NCBI GenBank assembly: GCA_964531735.1
Contig: CAZHGD010000177.1
Span: 1 to 15,783, forward strand
DNA length: 15,783 nt
From: CAZHGD01 sp964531735
GTDB taxonomy: Bacteria; Armatimonadota; UBA10988
Direction of reading: 5' to 3'
This document shows, piece after piece, positions 7,854 through 14,703 of this stretch. The notes beneath the pieces are model-generated. The model was not told where the DNA came from. It saw only the letters and a list, made by a program, of their open reading frames with translations, and did no database searches. The first letter of the stretch is position 1; every line of letters begins with the position of its first letter. Position numbers and translations under genes: made by a program.

Positions 7854-9083
7854 CTAGAACGAAGTGGTCACCCGCACCCCAGCAACCACCGCGTCACGAG
7901 CCAAGCCACCCGGCTGGCCCACGTACTGCAGATCGAACTTGGCCGACAGCCATGGCGCCACGGCCAGCTTGTAGAACCACTCCACCTCGGTCTCGGCCCT
8001 GAACCGCAGACCGGCCTCACGGCTGAACCGGGCCTGGAAGACACCCAGCCCGACGACGTCGCTCGGCCGCTCGGGCAGCCAGCCGGTCCAGGCCACTCCG
8101 GCACCACCGTAGTGCTCGACCAGGCTGCGGTCGCCCGGCGTGTAGCCGTACTGCACGAAGGCGCCAAGCCCTCGCGGGCTATCGGCCGCCGCCCCATGCG
8201 GTGCCCAGACGCGTTGGTCCCAACTCGCATAGAGGCCCTGCGCCCCGTGGTAGCGGCGCGCGCTGTTCGGGTCCACCGCGGCGAAGTGGTTGCCGTTCCA
8301 CCAGCCACCCAGACGCAGATGCCCCGGACACCGTGCGCCGCCAAAGTGCCACGCCGGCTCCAACAGGACCATCGGCCCGCCCTGCGGCCGGCTGTCGTAG
8401 ACGCCCAGGTTGACGGAGACGCGATCGGTCGGCGCCGTGCCGAGGACCACCCCCCAGTTGGTATCCGGGAACGTCACCAATGGGACGGTCGGGCTGACGC
8501 CGGCCGACGAGTTGATGAACTCCAGACCTTGCTCGACCACCGCGAAGTCGTTGTTGGCCTCGAGCAGTCCGCCCCGGATCCACAGCCGCCCATCCTTGGT
8601 CTGATGCCGGTACCAGAGCTCGGCGAAGTGGGACAGCGGGCGGGCGTCCAGGTTCGACGTCAGTTGGTTGTCGCCGACGAACCACGGTCCCAGGCCGTGT
8701 CCGTGCAGGTGCTGGTACTGCACGTGCAGATGGCCACCCGACCACCAGCCCGCGGCCGCGGTATCGAGGTGTAGGAACGCGCTCGCGTCACCGCGGCAGA
8801 CCGTGGCCCGGCGAGTGCGCAAGCCACCGGACAGGTTGCCGAACACCTCGTTGGTGTAGGTCAGATCGACGGTCAGCCCGGGCAGCAGCCGGCCGTGCAT
8901 CCAGTCGCACGCGCCGAACTCACCGAGCAGGTGGTCGCGGGCGAGTTGCGCCAGTTGCTCCCGTCGGTTCGGGACGTCGTGCTCCTGACTCGCCGGCTCG
9001 GCAGGGGCCGTGCAGACCGCCGCCAGCAGACCACAGGCCGCGAGCCACCACCCCCTATCTCGGCCGTCGCGGTGCCTCTGCAC
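7854..9083 (-). CDS. oprB: OprB-family carbohydrate-selective porin
   Basis: This outer-membrane beta-barrel lets sugars and similar small solutes into the periplasm. With the chosen GTG start it has 409 residues, normal for OprB. The signal peptide has a basic region (residues 3-10), a hydrophobic core WWLAACGLLAAVC (12-24) and a likely cleavage near APA or EPA (26-31). The family signature VDLTYTNEVFGNLSGGLR lies at 72-89 and is followed by QYQHLHGHGL and VGDNQLTSN, as in OprB. Amphipathic strands with aromatic girdles continue to a C-terminal VTTSF ending in Phe, the usual barrel-assembly signal. An in-frame ATG at 9203 would add 40 residues of non-signal sequence and has no ribosome site. 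GTG 9083 has GGGAGG 7 bases upstream. The chemoreceptor gene follows 52 bp downstream on the same strand. Confidence 0.87.
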   Translation of the reverse strand: MQRHRDGRDRGWWLAACGLLAAVCTAPAEPASQEHDVPNRREQLAQLARDHLLGEFGACDWMHGRLLPGLTVDLTYTNEVFGNLSGGLRTRRATVCRGDASAFLHLDTAAAGWWSGGHLHVQYQHLHGHGLGPWFVGDNQLTSNLDARPLSHFAELWYRHQTKDGRLWIRGGLLEANNDFAVVEQGLEFINSSAGVSPTVPLVTFPDTNWGVVLGTAPTDRVSVNLGVYDSRPQGGPMVLLEPAWHFGGARCPGHLRLGGWWNGNHFAAVDPNSARRYHGAQGLYASWDQRVWAPHGAAADSPRGLGAFVQYGYTPGDRSLVEHYGGAGVAWTGWLPERPSDVVGLGVFQARFSREAGLRFRAETEVEWFYKLAVAPWLSAKFDLQYVGQPGGLARDAVVAGVRVTTSF

Positions 9084-9090
9084 GCTGCTG

Positions 9091-9096
9091 CCTCCC
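9091..9096 (-). promoter_or_regulatory. Shine-Dalgarno site that sets the porin start
   Basis: Read on the minus strand, GGGAGG ends 7 bases before GTG at 9083. It directly precedes a codon series encoding a well-formed signal peptide, which the longer ATG-started reading from 9203 would bury 40 residues inside. This decides for the GTG start. Confidence 0.75.
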
Positions 9097-9199
9097 GGCC
9101 AACCGGTACCCGTCGGCCACGCCATTGGACCGTACATCGGCCAACGGGACGGCGAATTGAGGACCAGGACGAAATCGCGCGCAGATGGTTCAGCGAAGC

Positions 9200-9219
9200 G
9201 CAACTGTTGCAGACTGCAA
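9200..9219. promoter_or_regulatory. Two overlapping dyads upstream of the porin gene
   Basis: GCAACTGTTGC (9200-9210) has 5-bp arms around one base. TTGCAGACTGCAA (9207-9219) has 6-bp arms around one base. They share TTGC and touch the left arm of the large hairpin at 9220. The spacing, about 117-136 bases before the porin GTG, fits an operator or promoter-proximal site. The alternative is simply the tail of the terminator structure. No convincing -35/-10 pair was found between here and the porin. Confidence 0.35.
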
Positions 9220-9260
9220 GCGTGACCGCTCGGGCGCGTGGCGCACCCGAGCGGTCACGC
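9220..9260 (-). terminator. Perfect 15-bp inverted repeat ending the efflux operon
   Basis: GCGTGACCGCTCGGG (9220-9234) and CCCGAGCGGTCACGC (9246-9260) are perfect reverse complements with an 11-base loop. The loop can add three more pairs (GCG/CGC) closing a TGG triloop. It begins 7 bases after the stop of the RND pump gene, the expected place for a terminator of the three-gene operon. No T run follows on the minus strand (TTGCAG comes next), so it is either a hairpin-type stop without a U tract or an RNA-stabilising 3' end. Confidence 0.65.
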
Positions 9261-9267
9261 CGGCGCA

Positions 9268-12200
9268 TCAGTCGACGGCGTCCTCGTCGGCCGCACCGCC
9301 TCCGGCGCGCTCGAAGGCGCGGTAGAGGACGGGCAGGACGAAGAGAGTCAGCAGCGTCGCGGTGACCAGGCCACCGATGACGACGGTGGCCAGCGGTCGC
9401 TGGACCTCCGCGCCCTGCGAGCGTGAGACCGCCATCGGGATGAACCCGAGCATGGCCGTCAGGGCCGTCATCAGAATCGGCCGCAGGCGCACATGGGCGC
9501 CATGGCGGACCGCCTCACCCAACGGCAGGCCCTCGCCACGCAGAACGTTGAAGTAGGAGACCATGACCACGCCGTTGAGCACCGCGATACCGGCCAGGGC
9601 GATGAACCCGACGCCCGCCGAGATGCTGAACGGCAGTCCGCGCAGCCATAGAGCGAAGATCCCGCCCGAGACCGCGAACGGCACGTTGGTGAAGATCAGC
9701 ACGGCGTTGCGGGCCGAGCCGAAGGTCAGGTAGAGCAGCGCGAAGATCAGGGCCAGGGCCATCGGCACCGCCAAGGCGAGCCGCTGGCGCGCCCGTTCCA
9801 GGTTCTCGAACTGGCCGCCCCAGTCCAGGCTGTAGCCCGGCGGCAGCTTGACCGCGCGCTCGATGCCGGCTTGCGCATCGGCTACAAACGAGCCGATGTC
9901 GCGCCCACGCACGTTCATCTCGACGACCTTGCGCCGACTGGCCGCCTCGCGGCTGATCTGCGCCGGTCCCTGAACACGCTCGATCCGCGCCACGTCCTTG
10001 AGCGGCACCCGCTCGCCGGTCGGCGAGGACAACAGCAACTTGCCGATCGCCTCCGGATCCTGCCGGTCCTGTGGTCGGAAACGGGCCACGATGGCGTAGC
10101 GCGCATCGCCCTCCAGCACCTCGCCGGCCTGGCCGCCGCCGATGCCGACTTCGATGAGCTGCCGCACGTCATCGACATTCAGGCCGTGCCGCGACAGCGC
10201 CACGCGGTCGACCTCGATATCCAGGCCCGGCAGGCCGCGCGTCTGCTCGATCTCGACGTCCTGCGCCCCGCGCACCTCGCGCACGACCTTGGCGATCTCG
10301 TCAGCCAACCGGTTCAGCTCCGCAAAGTCGGGGCCGAAGACCTTCACCGCCACGTCGCTGCGGACGCCCGAGATCAGCTCGTTGACGCGCAGCTCGATCG
10401 GCTGGCTGAAGGTCACCCGGATGCCCGGCAGCGTCTCCAGCGTGTGCTCGACCTCCTGCCGGATGCGTTCCTTGTCCCAGCCCGGCCGGCGCCGGCTCAG
10501 CGGCTTGAGCATGACGTAGATGTCGGACACCTCCGGCCCCATCGGGTCGGTGGCGATCTCCGCCCGACCGGTCCGCGCCACGATCGTCTCGACCTCCGGG
10601 ATCTGCTTGACCATCTGCTCGGCGACCAGGTCGATGGCGACCGATTGCGTCAGCGAGGTGGCCGGCAGACGGATGATCTGGATGGCCAGGGCGCCTTCGT
10701 CCAGCTTCGGCGTGAACACGCTGCCCAGCGTCGGGAACAACAGCATACTGGCCACGAACACGGCCAGTGCGCCACCCACCACCGGCACTGGCGAGGCCAG
10801 TGCCCCGGATAGCGCCGGGCCGTACAGCCGCCGGATCCGGGCTACCAGCCAGGTGTCCTCGGCGCCCGGGTCTTCCGACCCGCCGCCGCCTGGATGGCTC
10901 TCCGCTGCGGCCGACGGCCGCAGCAGGAACGAGCAGAGCACTGGCACCGTCGTCAGCGAGACGATCAGCGCGCCCAGCAGCGCGAACATCACCGTCACTG
11001 CCAGCGGCTTGAACAGCCGGCCCTCGACGCCTTGCAGCGTCAGAATCGGCACGTACACCAGCAGGATGATGGTGATACCGAAGGCCACCGGCCGGGTCAC
11101 CTCCAGGGTCGCGTCCAGCACCGTCTGCAACCGGTCGCGAGCGCCGCGCCGCTGAAGCAGGCGCAGGGCGTTTTCAACCACCACGACGGCGCCGTCGACC
11201 AGGATCCCGAAGTCGATGGCCCCGAGGCTCATCAGGTTGCCGCTGATCCGCGCCTGGAGCATGAGCATGGCCGCCAGCAGCATCGCCAGCGGAATCACCG
11301 CGGCGACGATCAGGCTGCCGCGCACGCTGCCCAGCACCAGATAGAGGATCACCACCACCAGGACGCCGCCCTCGAGCAGGTTGCGTAGCGCGGTGCGGAC
11401 CGTGCGGTCAACCAGATCCTGGCGGTCGTAGTAGGGCACCAACTCGACGCCCTCGGGCAGCGACTTGCGCACTTCCACGAGCCGCTTCTTGACGGCCGTG
11501 ACGACGTTCCGCGCGTTCGCGTCGAGGAGCATCAGAATGATGCCCGCCACCTGCTCGCCCTCGCCGTCGCGCGTGGTGGCGCCCATGCGCGCCTCGCCCG
11601 CGAACACGACGGTGGCCACCTCGCGGATGCGGATCGGCGTGCCATGGGCCGCCTTGAGCACGATGTTGCCGAGGTCGTCGACCGAACGCACCAGACCCAC
11701 ACCGCGCACCACCGCCGCCTCGCTGCCCTTCTCGATGTGCGCGCCACCGGCATTGGCGTTGTTGCGCTCCAGCGCCGACACCACGTCGGCGACGGTCAGG
11801 CCGTAGGCCAGCAGGCGGTTCGGGTCCATCCAGACCTGGTACTGGCGCACCTCGCCGCCGAACGCATTGACCTCGGCCACACCGGGCACACTGAGCAACT
11901 GGCGCCGCACGATCCAGTCCTGGACCGAGCGCAAGGCCATCAGCTCCGCGCGATCGAGCGTCCGTGGATCATCCAGGCGGCCCGGGTCGAACCCCGGCAC
12001 ATGGCGCTGCACCTCACGGATCATCTGCGCGGGCGGCACGCTCTTGTTGCGCCGCAGCGTGTACTGGAAGACTTCGCCCAGGCCGGTGGACACTGGGCCC
12101 ATCTCGGGATTCAGCCCGAGCTGGGCCGGTAGCTCGTCGCGCACCGACTGCAGCCGCTCACTGATCAACTGACGGGCGAAGTAGATGCCGACGTGCTCCT

Positions 12201-12492
12201 TGAACACGACGGTCACCTGCGACAGGCCGTACTTCGACAGCGACCGCACCTGCTCGACGTCGGGCAGGCCGGACATCGCCGTCTCGATGGGCACCGTGAC
12301 GAACTTCTCTACTTCCACCGCACCGGTGCCTCGCACCTCGGTGTTGACCTGCACCTGCACGTTGGTGACGTCGGGTACCACGTCGAGTGGCAGCCTGGCG
12401 GCCGCATACAGGCCCGCGCCGAGCAGCAACAGCGTCGCCATCAGCACGAGCCCCCGGTTGGCCAGGGAGCACCGCACCAAGCGTTCGATCAT
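9268..12492 (-). CDS. czcA: Heavy-metal efflux RND pump, CzcA/CusA family
   Basis: This inner-membrane proton-driven pump of the HME-RND family expels metal ions through a tripartite complex spanning both membranes. It has 1074 residues, a normal length. TM1 is at 13-33, followed by the family opening LPLDVVPDVTNVQVQVNTE (34-52). The large periplasmic loops lie at about 34-365 and 590-900, with the other eleven membrane helices clustered after each. The proton-relay signature DFGILVDGAVVVVEN has D427, D433 and E440, with the same spacing as in CzcA. The second loop opens FTPKLDEGALAIQIIRLPATSL and continues RTGRAEIATDPMGPEVSD. These look like Czc/Cnr-type (Co, Zn, Cd, Ni) pumps and not the Cu/Ag type, but the ion is uncertain. 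A Gly-rich linker (about 533-545) is unconserved. The gene is the last of the operon. GGGGAGG lies 6 bases before its ATG and the preceding stop codon overlaps that site. Confidence 0.94.
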   Translation of the reverse strand: MIERLVRCSLANRGLVLMATLLLLGAGLYAAARLPLDVVPDVTNVQVQVNTEVRGTGAVEVEKFVTVPIETAMSGLPDVEQVRSLSKYGLSQVTVVFKEHVGIYFARQLISERLQSVRDELPAQLGLNPEMGPVSTGLGEVFQYTLRRNKSVPPAQMIREVQRHVPGFDPGRLDDPRTLDRAELMALRSVQDWIVRRQLLSVPGVAEVNAFGGEVRQYQVWMDPNRLLAYGLTVADVVSALERNNANAGGAHIEKGSEAAVVRGVGLVRSVDDLGNIVLKAAHGTPIRIREVATVVFAGEARMGATTRDGEGEQVAGIILMLLDANARNVVTAVKKRLVEVRKSLPEGVELVPYYDRQDLVDRTVRTALRNLLEGGVLVVVILYLVLGSVRGSLIVAAVIPLAMLLAAMLMLQARISGNLMSLGAIDFGILVDGAVVVVENALRLLQRRGARDRLQTVLDATLEVTRPVAFGITIILLVYVPILTLQGVEGRLFKPLAVTVMFALLGALIVSLTTVPVLCSFLLRPSAAAESHPGGGGSEDPGAEDTWLVARIRRLYGPALSGALASPVPVVGGALAVFVASMLLFPTLGSVFTPKLDEGALAIQIIRLPATSLTQSVAIDLVAEQMVKQIPEVETIVARTGRAEIATDPMGPEVSDIYVMLKPLSRRRPGWDKERIRQEVEHTLETLPGIRVTFSQPIELRVNELISGVRSDVAVKVFGPDFAELNRLADEIAKVVREVRGAQDVEIEQTRGLPGLDIEVDRVALSRHGLNVDDVRQLIEVGIGGGQAGEVLEGDARYAIVARFRPQDRQDPEAIGKLLLSSPTGERVPLKDVARIERVQGPAQISREAASRRKVVEMNVRGRDIGSFVADAQAGIERAVKLPPGYSLDWGGQFENLERARQRLALAVPMALALIFALLYLTFGSARNAVLIFTNVPFAVSGGIFALWLRGLPFSISAGVGFIALAGIAVLNGVVMVSYFNVLRGEGLPLGEAVRHGAHVRLRPILMTALTAMLGFIPMAVSRSQGAEVQRPLATVVIGGLVTATLLTLFVLPVLYRAFERAGGGAADEDAVD

Positions 12493-12498
12493 CGCGGT

Positions 12499-12505
12499 CC
12501 TCCCC
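12499..12505 (-). promoter_or_regulatory. Shine-Dalgarno site of the RND gene overlapping the adaptor stop
   Basis: On the minus strand the order is TAG (adaptor stop) sharing its G with GGGGAGG, then six bases, then ATG. A ribosome terminating on the adaptor covers the initiation site of the pump, which indicates translational coupling and balanced synthesis of the two subunits. Confidence 0.7.
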
Positions 12506-14703
12506 TATGAGCAGCCGTGGCCCATTTCGTTCTTCAGCCGCTGCGACTTGAGCAGGTAGCTGCCCTTGGTGACCACCACCTCGCCGGCCTTCAGGCCGCT
12601 CAGCACGCGACGGCGCCCGTCGGCCGCCTCGCCCACTTCGACCGGCCGCAGCTCGTACTGCTCCGGTGAGCGCTGGACGAAGACCACCTGGCGGCCCTCC
12701 ACCTCCTGCACCGCCTCGCTCGCCACCGACAGCACGCCGGCCTGCTCGTCGGTGACGAAGGCGACATTGGCGAACATCTCGGGCTTCAGGTGCCAACCGG
12801 GGTTGGACAGCAGCACGCGTACGTGCGCGGCGCGGGTCTGCGGATCGAGCGCGCCGCCGATGCTGACCACCGAGCCGGCGAAGGCGCGACCGGGCACCGC
12901 CCGCACGGCAATCCGCGCCGCCTGGCCGTTGCGCACCTTCGGCAGGTCCTTCTCGTAGACATCGGCCTCGACGTACACTTCGCCGAGATCGACCACCGTG
13001 ACCAGGTCCTTATCCGGATTGACGGCCTCGCCGACGCTGGCCTCGACCTTGGTCACCAGTCCGGTGAGCGGCGAGCGGATCGGCACTTCGACCTGGCCGC
13101 CCTGGCCGCGCGACGCGCCGAGCAGGCGTAGCACCTCGGCCGCGTTGTCGCGGGCGACCTGCGCCTGGGTCACTTCGCGCTCGGACTCCAGGAGTTGCTC
13201 GCGCACGCGGACGCTGCCGGCGCTCAAGCGATCCTCGCGGACCAGGGCCGCTTCGGCCACGCGCACCTTGCGCGCCGCCTCGCCGGCCTCGCCTTGCTTG
13301 CCCTGAGCTGCTCGCGTCGCCTGGGCCAGACGCAGGCGCACCGCGTCGATGGCGCTCGCGGCCCGCGTCTGGTCGCCCGCGGTGGCCACTTCGCGCGCAT
13401 GGCCCGACTTCGCCGACGCCACCGCGGCTTCGGCCGGCGTGACCACGGCACCCGCGGCCTTCACCTTGGCTTCGGCACGGGCCAGCCGGGCCTCGGCCGC
13501 CGCCAGTTCGCTCCGCAGTTCGGCCACCTGGTTCTCGGCCTCCTGCAACGCTCGCCCGCTGGTCATCCGCGCCCCGCTGATCTGCTCCTGACGCCGCACC
13601 GCGGCGGTGGCGTTGCGCACCGCGCTCTGCGCCTCGGCCACCTGCGCCTCGCGCTCCCTGACGGCGGTTCGCCGCGCTTCCAGGTCGTTCTGCGAGACCA
13701 ACTCGGACCGGTGCAGCTCCTCGCCGCGCTTGGCGTGTCGCCGCGCCTGTTCCAAGGCCGCTTCGGCCTGCTGTAGGCGGCTGCGCGCATCGGCCAGCGT
13801 GTTCTGCGCCGCCTCCAGCGGCCCGTGGTCGAGGTCGCCCACCGCGGCCAGCCGCCGCGTGCGCTCGAGCAGTCCTTGCGCGTTGTGCAGCTTGGTCCGC
13901 GCCGACTGCACCGCGCTGTGGGCTTCGCTCCGCTCAGCCTGGGCGTCCGCCACGGCGCGCCCGGCCTCGGCCAGGCCGCGCTCGGCCTCGGCCAGCTTGC
14001 CGCCCGCCTCTTCCGCCGCGGCGCTGGTGTACGATCCGCGCTCGGCCAGCCGCTGGACGCGCTGCAGCTCGGCCTTGGCCGCGTCGGCCTCGTGCCGCGC
14101 CTGGCCCAGCTCGGTCTGGATGCGCGCCTGCTCCAGCCGGGCCTCGGCCAGTTGCCGCCGGGCCTCGCCCAGCGGCCCGGCGCTGTACAGCCCGCTGGCC
14201 GCCAACTGCCGCCGGTTGGCCAGGTTGCGCTGCGACGCCGCCAACCGGGCCGACGCTTCGCGGTGCGCCGCGGCCGCCTGCGTGGCGTCCACGCTGTCGA
14301 GCGTCGCCACCACCTGTCCGGCCGTGACCCGTTGGCCCGCCCGCACCGCCATGCGGCGCAGCCGGCCGTTGAGCCGCGAGCCCAGATGCGCCTGGCGCGC
14401 CTCCACCGCCACCACGCGGCCGGTGGCCTCGTGCGTGCTGCGGCTGACCGCCGGCATCAGCGTTTCGGTGCGCAGGTCGATGGCCTTGGCCGCCGCCTTA
14501 TCCACCTCGAGCATCGGGCTCTCTTCGCCGTGCTCGCCGTGCTCGCCGTGCTCGCCCTTCTCACCTTCGGCGTGGGCGTGCTTCCCGGCCGCCTCGGGCT
14601 TGGCCCAGCGACCGCGGATGCGGTTCAGTCCGGCGCCGGCCAGCAAGAGCAGCCCCACGGCTGCGGCGGCGCCAAGTTGCTTGGTCGTGATGGTGATCGT
14701 CAT
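12505..14703 (-). CDS. RND efflux periplasmic adaptor (HlyD/CusB-CzcB type) with very long helical region
   Basis: This periplasmic adaptor links the RND pump to the outer-membrane channel. It has 732 residues against about 400-520 for CusB and CzcB. The order is an N-terminal membrane anchor (about 10-27), a His-rich stretch (41-59, with EHG repeated three times), beta-barrel/lipoyl half-domain one (about 85-137, AVRAGQRVTAGQVVATL), and an Ala/Glu/Arg/Gln-rich helical region (about 140-530). Lipoyl half two (VPIRSPLTGLVTKVEASVGE, 541-560), a barrel domain, and a C-terminus ending KNEMGHGCS complete it. That tail, with G-x-G-C, is common in metal-efflux adaptors. The central motif R326-L330-S337 fits the AcrA/MacA tip motif. 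Four further copies with similar spacing occur. GGAGG lies 6 bases before the ATG, inside the upstream gene, whose stop overlaps it as ATGA. Confidence 0.88.
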   Translation of the reverse strand: MTITITTKQLGAAAAVGLLLLAGAGLNRIRGRWAKPEAAGKHAHAEGEKGEHGEHGEHGEESPMLEVDKAAAKAIDLRTETLMPAVSRSTHEATGRVVAVEARQAHLGSRLNGRLRRMAVRAGQRVTAGQVVATLDSVDATQAAAAHREASARLAASQRNLANRRQLAASGLYSAGPLGEARRQLAEARLEQARIQTELGQARHEADAAKAELQRVQRLAERGSYTSAAAEEAGGKLAEAERGLAEAGRAVADAQAERSEAHSAVQSARTKLHNAQGLLERTRRLAAVGDLDHGPLEAAQNTLADARSRLQQAEAALEQARRHAKRGEELHRSELVSQNDLEARRTAVREREAQVAEAQSAVRNATAAVRRQEQISGARMTSGRALQEAENQVAELRSELAAAEARLARAEAKVKAAGAVVTPAEAAVASAKSGHAREVATAGDQTRAASAIDAVRLRLAQATRAAQGKQGEAGEAARKVRVAEAALVREDRLSAGSVRVREQLLESEREVTQAQVARDNAAEVLRLLGASRGQGGQVEVPIRSPLTGLVTKVEASVGEAVNPDKDLVTVVDLGEVYVEADVYEKDLPKVRNGQAARIAVRAVPGRAFAGSVVSIGGALDPQTRAAHVRVLLSNPGWHLKPEMFANVAFVTDEQAGVLSVASEAVQEVEGRQVVFVQRSPEQYELRPVEVGEAADGRRRVLSGLKAGEVVVTKGSYLLKSQRLKNEMGHGCS
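14525..14551 (-). repeat. Three 9-bp tandem repeats encoding Glu-His-Gly
   Basis: The unit TCGCCGTGC (plus strand) occurs three times without mismatch, and a fourth, degenerate unit (TCGCCCTTC) follows. In the adaptor frame it encodes EHG-EHG-EHG at residues 51-59, next to KHAHAEGEKG. Perfect in-frame units suggest recent slippage expansion. The His and Glu side chains could bind metal in the periplasm just after the membrane anchor. Confidence 0.85.

Noticed and set aside
9871..10812. 313-codon plus-strand frame opposite the RND pump
   Set aside because: Its LD/HR/RQ-rich composition is the typical antisense shadow of a GC-rich gene, and it lies wholly within the pump gene.
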